Of a stretch of 12,578 nt of DNA, positions 1 to 6,378 are shown piece by piece. Where the stretch lies: positions 1 to 12,578 of the forward strand of contig JAGWYX010000030.1 of NCBI GenBank assembly GCA_018969165.1. The letters are read 5' to 3'. The notes below the pieces were generated by a model. It was not told where the DNA came from. It made no database searches and saw only the letters and a list, made by a program, of their open reading frames with translations. Position numbers and translations under genes: made by a program. Position 1 is the first letter of the stretch. Every line of letters begins with the position of its first letter. The DNA is from Verrucomicrobiota bacterium. Its GTDB lineage: Bacteria > Verrucomicrobiota > Verrucomicrobiia > Limisphaerales > JAGWYX01.

Positions 1-148
1 TGTGTGTGCAAAGCTCCCGCAGCAACTTCCACACCCGCTCGATAGGATTGAGGTCGGGGCTATAGGGCGGCAGATAGAGCAATTCAAGGATATCGCGGTT
101 GGCGTTCAACCAACCATTCAAGCCAGTGGCATGGTGGTAGGCGGCGTT
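1..148 (-). mobile_element. IS630-family transposase, C-terminal fragment (remnant)
   Basis: On the minus strand this stretch reads NAAYHHATGLNGWLNANRD followed by ILELLYLPPYSPDLNPIERV and WKLLRELCTH. This is the signature of the last part of the DDE catalytic domain of IS630/Tc1-type transposases: the LPPYSPDLNPIE block carries the final catalytic Glu, and the NAAYHHA block is where the second catalytic Asp normally stands (DN). The Asp position is Pro here (bases 149-151). Upstream of it, toward the N-terminus, the reading frame stays open but no longer resembles a transposase, so the element is broken between about 149 and 200, just before the threonine synthase gene. The C-terminus continues beyond the left edge. 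It is certainly not functional as seen. No terminal inverted repeat is visible. Confidence 0.8.
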
Positions 149-202
149 AGGGCCGCGCATTCTAAGCTCGACGAGCCGCCGATCCACTCCGACAATTCCG
201 TC

Positions 203-1423
203 ATGTCGTTCGTCACACACTTGGAATGCGCCAACTGCGGCCAGCGCTACGAGGCCGCCCAGGTCCACAACCTCTGCCCCGCCTGCCAGCGCCCGCTGTG
301 GGTCCGCTACGATCTGACCGCCTTGAAGAGGGCGTTTTCGAAAAGGGCCTTGTTCGGCCGGCCACCGACCATCTGGCGTTACCTGGAGATGCTGCCCGTC
401 AACGACCCGGCGAACATCGTGTCGCTGACGGAAACCATCACGCCAATCCTGGAGACTAAACGCCTTGCCGCCGAGTTCGGCCTGCAGCATCTCTTCGTCA
501 AGGACGAGAGCCGGTTACCAACCGGTAGTTTCAAGGCCCGCGGCATGGCCCTGGCGATTTCCAAGGCCAAGGAGTTCGGGATCACGCGCGTCGCGGTGCC
601 GACGGCCGGCAACGCCGGCGGCGCGATGGCCGCGTATGCGGCCCGCGCCGGCATGGAAGCCTACGTGTTCATGCCGGAGGACACGCCCGCCATCAACCAG
701 AAGGAATGTTACTTGGCCGGCGCGAAAACGTTTCTCGTCAATGGTCTGATCACCGACTGTGGCAAGATCGTCGGCGAGGGCAAGCAGACCAAAGGCTGGT
801 TCGACGTCTCCACGCTCAAGGAGCCCTACCGGATCGAAGGGAAGAAAACGATGGGCCTCGAGTTGGCCGAGCAGTTTGATTGGCAACTCCCGGACGTGAT
901 TCTCTACCCGACCGGCGGCGGCACGGGATTGATCGGCATGTGGAAAGCGTTCGCGGAGCTTGAGGCCCTCGGCTGGCTGAAGTCACCGAAGAAACCGCGC
1001 ATGTTCGCCTGCCAGAGCACCGGTTGCGCCCCGATCGTCGTCGCGTTCGACAAAGGCGAGCGGTTCGCCAAGAGATTTGAGAACGCGGCGACGATCGCCA
1101 GCGGGTTGCGCGTGCCGGCGGCGGTGGGCGATTTCATGATTCTCGATGCCGTGCGCCAGAGCGGTGGCCTGGCGATCGCCGCGCCCGAAGCGGACATCCC
1201 GAAATGGATGCGCCTGGCGTCAACCAAGGAAGGCATCGCCCTCTGCCCGGAGACCGCGGTCTGCCTGGGCGCACTCGAGTTGCTCATGCAGCGCGGCGCG
1301 GTGAAGTCGGACGAGCGCATCCTGGTTTTCAACACGGGTGCAGCACAGAAATACCCTGAGGCCGTCACGGCTCCGTTGCCGCGGCTGGATGTGACCAAGC
1401 TGATCGACTGGGAGAAGATTTAA
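203..1423 (+). CDS. thrC: Threonine synthase (PLP-dependent, fold type II)
   Basis: Predicted 406-residue enzyme converting O-phosphohomoserine to threonine in the cytosol, the last step of the aspartate-to-threonine route. An N-terminal zinc-ribbon-like pair, C9-x2-C12 and C25-x2-C28, precedes the PLP fold, as in many bacterial and archaeal members of about 400 residues. The PLP lysine is K111 in the motif GSFKARG. The glycine-rich PTAGNAGG stretch is at 133-140 and the phosphate-binding PTGGGTG loop at about 236-242. The frame stays open upstream to base 2, but that part overlaps the transposase remnant on the other strand, so the ATG at 203, which begins MSFVTHLECANCG, is preferred. No good ribosome binding site precedes it. 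Related fold-II enzymes (threonine dehydratase, cysteate synthase) are less likely given the zinc ribbon plus this length, though cysteate synthase cannot be fully excluded without phylogeny. Confidence 0.88.
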   Translation: MSFVTHLECANCGQRYEAAQVHNLCPACQRPLWVRYDLTALKRAFSKRALFGRPPTIWRYLEMLPVNDPANIVSLTETITPILETKRLAAEFGLQHLFVKDESRLPTGSFKARGMALAISKAKEFGITRVAVPTAGNAGGAMAAYAARAGMEAYVFMPEDTPAINQKECYLAGAKTFLVNGLITDCGKIVGEGKQTKGWFDVSTLKEPYRIEGKKTMGLELAEQFDWQLPDVILYPTGGGTGLIGMWKAFAELEALGWLKSPKKPRMFACQSTGCAPIVVAFDKGERFAKRFENAATIASGLRVPAAVGDFMILDAVRQSGGLAIAAPEADIPKWMRLASTKEGIALCPETAVCLGALELLMQRGAVKSDERILVFNTGAAQKYPEAVTAPLPRLDVTKLIDWEKI

Positions 1424-1490
1424 CCCCAGCGAGACGTGCCTCCGACCGAATGCTCCCTCTTTCGACATTTTTTCGGGTTGCTCCTTCATC

Positions 1491-1530
1491 GCCCATCCGA
1501 TGGGAGCGGGCCGGGGTGAGGGCACGTTCG
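1491..1530. repeat. Possible dispersed intergenic repeat with small palindrome
   Basis: The gap between thrC and the GNAT gene contains a short perfect hairpin, CCCAT-CCG-ATGGG at 1492-1504, running into GAGCGGGCCGGGGTGAGGGC. The second part resembles a GC-rich stretch I recall as a common dispersed intergenic repeat in Verrucomicrobiota and other GC-rich genomes; that is memory and not a search. It is why the longer open frame of the following gene, which would translate this stretch, is not used. Single copy in this window. Confidence 0.3.
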
Positions 1531-1568
1531 CGGCGTCCGTTCAGACGCCAGCCGCAAGGAGTCTCCGC

Positions 1569-1994
1569 GTGAGGCGCACCGTTCGATCGCGCATTCACTA
1601 CCGGGAGGTCCGCGACCTGCCTCGCGCTGCAGTCGTCCAGCTCTACCGGGCCAACGGCTGGTCCTCGGCGCGCAAGCCGGTAAAACTGCCGCGGGCGCTA
1701 CGCCACTCGCACACGTTAATCTCGGCTTGGGACGGGGACAAGTTGGTGGGCCTGGGCAACACCCTCTCGGACGGGCACCTCGTGGTTTACTACTCGCACT
1801 TGTTGGTCTTGCCCGAATACCAGGGACGCGGCATCGGCCGGCGCATCGTCAGGATGTTGAAGGCGAACTACCGCGGATTCCATCAGCACGTGCTCCTGGC
1901 TGACGCCAAATCAGTCGCGTTCTGGGAACGTTGCGGATTCAAGCGCGCGGGCAAAACGCAACCCATGTGGATTTATGCCGGACACGATCATTGA
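1569..1994 (+). CDS. GNAT family N-acetyltransferase
   Basis: Predicted 141-residue cytosolic acetyltransferase moving an acetyl group from acetyl-CoA to an amine; the substrate is unknown. The acetyl-CoA pyrophosphate loop (motif A) is QGRGIG at residues 85-90, after the strand YYSHLLVLPEY; motif B is VAFWERCGF at 116-124. The length is normal for a single GNAT domain. I chose the GTG at 1569 because AAGGAG (1556-1561) sits 7 bases upstream, a strong ribosome binding site. The alternative ATG at 1500 would add 23 residues encoded by repeat-like DNA. The 3' end overlaps the start of the next gene by 20 bases in another frame, so the two are probably translated together. That suggests, but does not show, that the acetyltransferase acts in the same pathway as the dehydrogenase. 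Confidence 0.88.
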   Translation: MRRTVRSRIHYREVRDLPRAAVVQLYRANGWSSARKPVKLPRALRHSHTLISAWDGDKLVGLGNTLSDGHLVVYYSHLLVLPEYQGRGIGRRIVRMLKANYRGFHQHVLLADAKSVAFWERCGFKRAGKTQPMWIYAGHDH

Positions 1995-2958
1995 TGTGCT
2001 GATCACCGAGGAGATGGATGCCCCGGGGATCCAACAGTTGACCAAGGACCATCGCACGGTGCGCGACGGCACACTCTGGAAAGACAACGCCAAGCTGCGC
2101 GCGGCGATCGCCGGGACGCGCACGATCATGATTCGCAACCAGACCCGGTTGACAGGCGAACTACTGGCCGCGGCGCCACATCTCGTCGGCGTTGGCCGAG
2201 TCGGCGTTGGCCTGGACAACATTGACATGACCGCCGCCTCCAAACTGGGCGTGGTCGTCGTTTCACCCGTGGGCGCCAACGCCGTGAGCGTGGCGGAGTT
2301 GGCGCTTGGCCTGCTCCTGGCGCTGGCCCGGAAAATCCCGATGGCCGACCGTTCGACCAAGGCCGGCGGCTGGGACCGCCGCGGCTGCAATGGCCTCGAG
2401 CTCGATGGCAAGACGCTGGCGATTTGCGGGTTCGGCCGGATCGGCCAACTGGTGGCGGCCCGAGCCCGGGCGTTCGGGCTGCGCCTCGTGGTCTTTGACC
2501 CGTTCGTAAAAGCTGAGTCCAGCCTTCTGCGCGCGCACGGCGCGACGCTCGGTTCACGGCTGGAGGAGGCACTGCGCGACGCGGATTTCGTCACGGTCCA
2601 CTGCCCGCTCACCCCGGAGACCCGGCATTTGTTCAATGCGCCGGCGTTTGCCGCAATGAAGCCCGGCGCGTTCTTCATCAACACCGCGCGGGGCGGGATC
2701 GTGGATGAGGCGGCGCTGATCGGTGCGTTGCGCGCTGGCCAGCTCGGCGGAGCGGCGTTGGACGTTCGCGAGGTAGAGCCGCCGGCGGCCTGGGGCGAAC
2801 TCGAACAGTTTGACAACGTGATTTTAACTCCGCACATCGCGGCGCACACGCGAGAGGCCCAGACGCGGACGATCGAAGCCGTGGCGGCGGACGTGGACCG
2901 CCTCCTGCGCGGTGAGGCGGCGGTGAGTTTTGTGAACTTCGCGCGGCCGCGTCGATGA
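1975..2958 (+). CDS. D-2-hydroxyacid dehydrogenase (phosphoglycerate dehydrogenase-like)
   Basis: Predicted 327-residue NAD-dependent dehydrogenase of the D-isomer-specific 2-hydroxyacid family. The substrate-binding half includes VGVGRVGVGLDNID at about 71-84. The NAD-binding half has GFGRIG at 152-157 with D175 (VVFDPF) at the end of the second strand, which favours NAD over NADP. The catalytic triad is complete: R239 in NTARGGIVDE, E268 in REVEPP and H287 in TPHIAAHT. The closest functional class is 3-phosphoglycerate dehydrogenase (first step of serine synthesis), but the protein stops after the catalytic domain and has no ACT or ASB regulatory domain. Glyoxylate/hydroxypyruvate reductase and related activities are therefore equally possible, and I give no gene symbol. 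The ATG lies inside the end of the GNAT gene, with only weak ribosome-binding sequence of its own, which fits translational coupling. Confidence 0.88.
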   Translation: MPDTIIDVLITEEMDAPGIQQLTKDHRTVRDGTLWKDNAKLRAAIAGTRTIMIRNQTRLTGELLAAAPHLVGVGRVGVGLDNIDMTAASKLGVVVVSPVGANAVSVAELALGLLLALARKIPMADRSTKAGGWDRRGCNGLELDGKTLAICGFGRIGQLVAARARAFGLRLVVFDPFVKAESSLLRAHGATLGSRLEEALRDADFVTVHCPLTPETRHLFNAPAFAAMKPGAFFINTARGGIVDEAALIGALRAGQLGGAALDVREVEPPAAWGELEQFDNVILTPHIAAHTREAQTRTIEAVAADVDRLLRGEAAVSFVNFARPRR

Positions 2959-3050
2959 GCGCCCCGCCGCCTGCCGTGCCACGCTCGGCATTGGACACCG
3001 AGGCGCCGGTGTGGTAGGTGAATCGGCAGTCAGCATCGATCTTCACTACT

Positions 3051-4844
3051 ATGACATGGCGACATTTTGGCCTGGCGGGGATGCTCGCCCTCTCCACCAG
3101 CGCCGCCGAGCCGGGCTGGGCCACCCCGGCGTCCACCGTGGATTCGGACATCAACTTCGCCCTGCTCGATTACCGCGGGCGCCTGCACGACCTCCGGCGC
3201 GCGGACGCCCGGGTGGTGGTGCTCTTTTTCAGTGCCAACGGCTGTCCCGTCGCCCGGCAGAGCTATGCGAAACTTCACGCGTTGCAGCACAAGTTCCGCG
3301 AGCGGTCGGTCGCGTTCTGGGTGGTGGACTCGGACGTCTCGGACGATCGCGACAGCGTCGAGCAGGAAGCCAAGACCTTCGGCATCGCGCCGCTCCCCGT
3401 GCTCATCGACGATGCGCAGGGCCTGGCCCGGCTCCTGGGTGTGGACCGCACCGGCGATGCGGTCGCCATCAGCACGCGGGACGGGCGCGTGTTCTATCAC
3501 GGGGCGGTGGACGATCAGTTGGCCGAAGGCGCGCAGCGGCCAGCCGCGTCGGCGCAACCGTTGGAACGAGCGCTGGACCAGTTCCTGGCCGGCACCCCGG
3601 TCGAGGTGCCGCGCACCGTCGCGCATGGGTGTCTGATTCACTTCGAGTCGGGCCAAGGCGACGTCACCCGGCCGGTTTCCTACACCAGCGACATCGCGCC
3701 GTTGCTCGAGCGCAAATGCGCGAGTTGTCATAGCCCTGGCAACATCGGCCCCTGGTCGATGACCAGTTACGAAAAGGTCAAGGGCCGCGTGGAGATGATT
3801 CGCGAGGTTGTCCTCACGCGGCGCATGCCGCCGTGGGACGCCGATCCCCGGTATGGCCGGTTTTCTAACGACCGTTCGCTGACCCGCGCGGAGAAGGAGC
3901 GGTTGCTGCGTTGGGTGGAGCAGGGCGCGCCTCGGGGAGAAGGGTCGGATCCGCTCCTGTCGTTGAAGGTGCCGGCGCCGGAGTGGCCTTTGGGAACACC
4001 GGACCTGGTCCTCACCCTGCCAGCGGTGCAAGAAATCCCCGCGACCGGGGTGCTCGATTATCGGCACGTCAAACTCCGCTCGCCCTACACGAATGACGTC
4101 TGGCTTGGGGCGGTGGCCATTCGTCCGGGCAATCGGAAAGTCGTCCATCACGTCATCTTGCGGGCGAAATTCGAGGGGAGCGACGACGACGGGAGCGGGC
4201 GCGGTGAGATGCTCGGCGGGTGGGCGCCGGGGGCGACGGCGCGGCGGGCGCCGGCCGGCACCGGCATGTTCCTTGGCAGGGACGCCGTGTTCGATGTGGA
4301 ATTGCACTACACCACCATGGGCGCCCCTCAAACCGACCGGACGCAAATCGGACTGTATCTCCTGCCCGGCCGGCCGGAGCGGCGTCTGCTGGGCGGCGCG
4401 GCCTGGAACACCGAGTTCTCCATTCCTCCTGGCGAGCCCGACACGGAAGTCTTCACCATCAAATCGTTCCGACGGCCCACCTGGCTTTACACGTTGACGC
4501 CGCACATGCACCTGCGCGGGCGGTGGATGAAATACGAGGCCCTGTATCCGGACGGCAGCCGCGAGACGTTGCTTTCGGTTCCCCGCTACGATTTCAATTG
4601 GCAAACCACTTACGAATTCGCCGAGCCGAAATCGATCCCGGCCGGCACCTGGTTGCTCTGCACCGGGGGTTTTGACAACTCGACCCGCAATCCCGCCAAT
4701 CCGGCGCCGGGCAAGCACGTCACCTGGGGTGAGCAATCCTGGGACGAGATGTTCATCGGTTTCTACACCGCCACCGAGGGACCGGCGGAGCCGCGGACGT
4801 TGGGAGACGCGCGCCGGCGCATTGGCCATGTCCAATCCAACTGA
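3051..4844 (+). CDS. Exported redoxin / cytochrome c / PHM-like dicopper oxygenase fusion
   Basis: Predicted 597-residue protein with three redox modules. Residues 1 to about 23 form a signal peptide (MTWRHFGLAGMLALSTSAA). Residues about 35-185 are a thioredoxin-fold redoxin with a single peroxidatic-type cysteine, C65 in SANGCPVARQ, and no CxxC. Residues about 208-295 are a small cytochrome c with haem motif CASCH at 223-227 and a candidate axial Met in RRMPPW (M259). Residues about 310-575 resemble the copper type II, ascorbate-dependent monooxygenase (PHM) fold: HH at 366-367, H419 in ELHY, H485 and H487 in TPHMHLRG, and M567 in SWDEMFIGF match the spacing order of the CuH and CuM ligands. 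It should act outside the cytoplasm. I prefer the ATG at 3051 because it puts the signal peptide at the N-terminus; a GTG at 3018 would add 11 residues. Neither has a clear ribosome binding site. The architecture recurs in Verrucomicrobiota, Planctomycetota and Acidobacteriota without known function, to my knowledge. The substrate is unknown. Confidence 0.82.
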   Translation: MTWRHFGLAGMLALSTSAAEPGWATPASTVDSDINFALLDYRGRLHDLRRADARVVVLFFSANGCPVARQSYAKLHALQHKFRERSVAFWVVDSDVSDDRDSVEQEAKTFGIAPLPVLIDDAQGLARLLGVDRTGDAVAISTRDGRVFYHGAVDDQLAEGAQRPAASAQPLERALDQFLAGTPVEVPRTVAHGCLIHFESGQGDVTRPVSYTSDIAPLLERKCASCHSPGNIGPWSMTSYEKVKGRVEMIREVVLTRRMPPWDADPRYGRFSNDRSLTRAEKERLLRWVEQGAPRGEGSDPLLSLKVPAPEWPLGTPDLVLTLPAVQEIPATGVLDYRHVKLRSPYTNDVWLGAVAIRPGNRKVVHHVILRAKFEGSDDDGSGRGEMLGGWAPGATARRAPAGTGMFLGRDAVFDVELHYTTMGAPQTDRTQIGLYLLPGRPERRLLGGAAWNTEFSIPPGEPDTEVFTIKSFRRPTWLYTLTPHMHLRGRWMKYEALYPDGSRETLLSVPRYDFNWQTTYEFAEPKSIPAGTWLLCTGGFDNSTRNPANPAPGKHVTWGEQSWDEMFIGFYTATEGPAEPRTLGDARRRIGHVQSN

Positions 4845-6114
4845 ACCCAGGTCTGGTTGGTACACGGGTGTCACCCGCTACCAATGGCTCGTGCTGGCGA
4901 TCGCGTCGGCCGGCTGGGTGTTCGACACCTTCGAGGGCCAAGTCTTCAACATCACCCGCAATCAATTGCTCGGGGACATCCTCCGCGTGCAGGGATCCGC
5001 GGCGGCCGTCAAGTTCTATGGCGATTTCTTCCTCGGCATCTTCCTGCTCGGCGGCACGGTGGGCGGCTTGCTGTTCGGCTCGTTGGCCGACCGGGTCGGG
5101 CGCCGCCCGACGATGATTGTAACGATCCTGATGTATTCCATCTTTTCCGGCCTGACCTTTCTGGCGCGCAACCTCTGGCAGGTGGCCACGCTCCGGTTCC
5201 TGGTCGCTATGGGCGTCGGCGGTGAATGGGCGGTGGCGGCCAGCCTGGTGGCGGAGGTGTTCCCGGACCGGGCCCGCGCGCATGCCTCGGGCATCTTTCA
5301 TGCCACCAGCATCCTGGGCACCTGGATGGCGGCACTCGCCGGTCTGGCGGTCGGGGCGCAGTGGCGCTACGCCTACCTGGTGGGCATCGGCCCGGCGCTG
5401 CTCGTCCTGTGGGTGCGCGCCAGCGTGCGCGAGTCGGCGAGTTGGACCGACCGCGCCGCGCGGCAGAACGGTGTGCGCCTGGGCAGCTTTCGCGACCTGC
5501 TGCTCGACCCGCGCTGGAGCCGGCGCGCCATCCTCGGGATGCTCCTGGCCGCCGTGGGCTTGGGCACCTTCTGGGGCGTCACCGTCGCCGGGCAGGACCT
5601 GACCAAGGAACTGCTCTTGCGGAGCGGCGTCGCCGACGCAGTGGCGGCGGCACGCGCCAAGTTCGCCTACGGCATCGTCGAGACGGCCGGAGGCGGTTTG
5701 GGGTTGCTGGCGTTCGGACCGCTCTGCGTCCGCATGGGCCGCCGGCGCACCTTTGCCGTGCTCCAGACCGCGGCATTGATCATCACCCCCATCACCTGCT
5801 ACCTGCCGGGAACTTATGGGCAACTCATGGTGCTGCTGCCGGTGTTTGGATTTCTAACTCTGAGCATCCACGCCGGCTTCGCGATTTATTTTCCGGAGCT
5901 TTTCCCGACGCACCTGCGGGCCACCGGCACCGGGTTTTGCTTCAACGGCGGTCGGATTCTGGCGGCGCCGATCCTCTGGTTCTCCGGTTGGTTAAAGTCG
6001 CTTCCCGGGATGGATTTGCGGCTGGCGATCACGCTGCTGAGCCTGATGTTCGCCCTTGGGATCGTGATCGTTTTGTTTATGCCCGAGACCAAGGGCCAAC
6101 CCTTGCCGGAATAG
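4828..6114 (+). CDS. MFS transporter (metabolite:proton symporter type)
   Basis: Predicted 428-residue inner-membrane permease with about 12 hydrophobic helices. The signature loop between helices 2 and 3 is GSLADRVGRRP at 84-94, with its second-half counterpart VRMGRRR at 301-307. The stretch GVGGEWAVAASLVAEVFP (129-146) and PELFPTHLRATGTGF (356-370) are typical of the sugar-porter / aromatic-acid:H+ symporter branch. Acidic residues D33 and E36 in helix 1 are candidates for proton coupling, as in the aromatic-acid symporters. The substrate cannot be told from the sequence; an organic acid or sugar acid is the usual guess. The ATG at 4828 lies inside the last codons of the preceding redox fusion (17-base overlap, different frame), so the two are probably co-translated. 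A longer open frame back to 4672 lies wholly inside that gene and is not used. Confidence 0.9.
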   Translation: MSNPTEPRSGWYTGVTRYQWLVLAIASAGWVFDTFEGQVFNITRNQLLGDILRVQGSAAAVKFYGDFFLGIFLLGGTVGGLLFGSLADRVGRRPTMIVTILMYSIFSGLTFLARNLWQVATLRFLVAMGVGGEWAVAASLVAEVFPDRARAHASGIFHATSILGTWMAALAGLAVGAQWRYAYLVGIGPALLVLWVRASVRESASWTDRAARQNGVRLGSFRDLLLDPRWSRRAILGMLLAAVGLGTFWGVTVAGQDLTKELLLRSGVADAVAAARAKFAYGIVETAGGGLGLLAFGPLCVRMGRRRTFAVLQTAALIITPITCYLPGTYGQLMVLLPVFGFLTLSIHAGFAIYFPELFPTHLRATGTGFCFNGGRILAAPILWFSGWLKSLPGMDLRLAITLLSLMFALGIVIVLFMPETKGQPLPE

Positions 6115-6178
6115 AACCTCCGCTCGCGGATGCTTTCGCAATTGCACCGGCACCGGGACCCTGAACTGCCCGGCCCCT

Positions 6179-6247
6179 GTAGCAGCCGACGTCAGTCGGC
6201 TCCATTCCTCCGGCGGTCAGACGGAGCGGACTGACGTCCGCTGCTAC
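6179..6247. repeat. REP-like compound palindrome A
   Basis: Two 25-base arms (6179-6203 and 6223-6247) are inverted copies matching at 23 of 25 positions, separated by 19 bases. Each arm also folds by itself: AGCCGAC-GTCA-GTCGGCT at 6184-6201 and AGCGGAC-TGAC-GTCCGCT at 6225-6242, both 7-bp stems with 4-base loops. The two positions that differ between arms pair with one another inside each small hairpin, so both hairpins stay perfect. It lies between the convergent MFS and beta-propeller genes and could end transcription from both sides, though no T-run follows. The arrangement resembles REP doublets mobilised by REP-associated tyrosine transposases; no such transposase is in the window. Confidence 0.75.
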
Positions 6248-6290
6248 TCGGTTCATGGGAAGCCGCCAGGTCCAGTGCCGAACCTGCACA

Positions 6291-6373
6291 CCGGCCTTGA
6301 ACCGGGAGGGACGGCATGTTGCCGTCCACCAATTGTCGGACCGCAACACGCCGTCCCTCCCGGTCGAGGCCGG
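6291..6373. repeat. Long imperfect palindrome B
   Basis: Arms 6291-6327 and 6338-6373 are inverted copies with a one-base gap and three or four mismatches, around a 10-base centre at 6328-6337. The central 15 bases of the arms, ACCGGGAGGGACGGC at 6301-6315 and its complement at 6350-6364, match perfectly. The left arm also holds its own hairpin, GGACGGC-ATGTT-GCCGTCC (6309-6327). The palindrome ends 5 bases before the stop codon of the minus-strand beta-propeller gene and so could serve as that gene's terminator. The GGACGGC...GCCGTCC core recurs at 8022-8042, which points to a dispersed repeat family. Confidence 0.7.
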
Positions 6374-6378
6374 ACAAT

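Noticed and set aside
2..202. N-terminal extension of threonine synthase by 67 residues
   Set aside because: It would be the antisense of the IS630 transposase remnant, and the zinc-ribbon start MSFVTHLECANCG matches the natural beginning of the family.
3030..4874. 614-residue open frame on the minus strand opposite the redox fusion
   Set aside because: It is the GC-rich shadow of the plus-strand gene: no domain is recognisable, while the plus strand has a signal peptide, haem and copper motifs.
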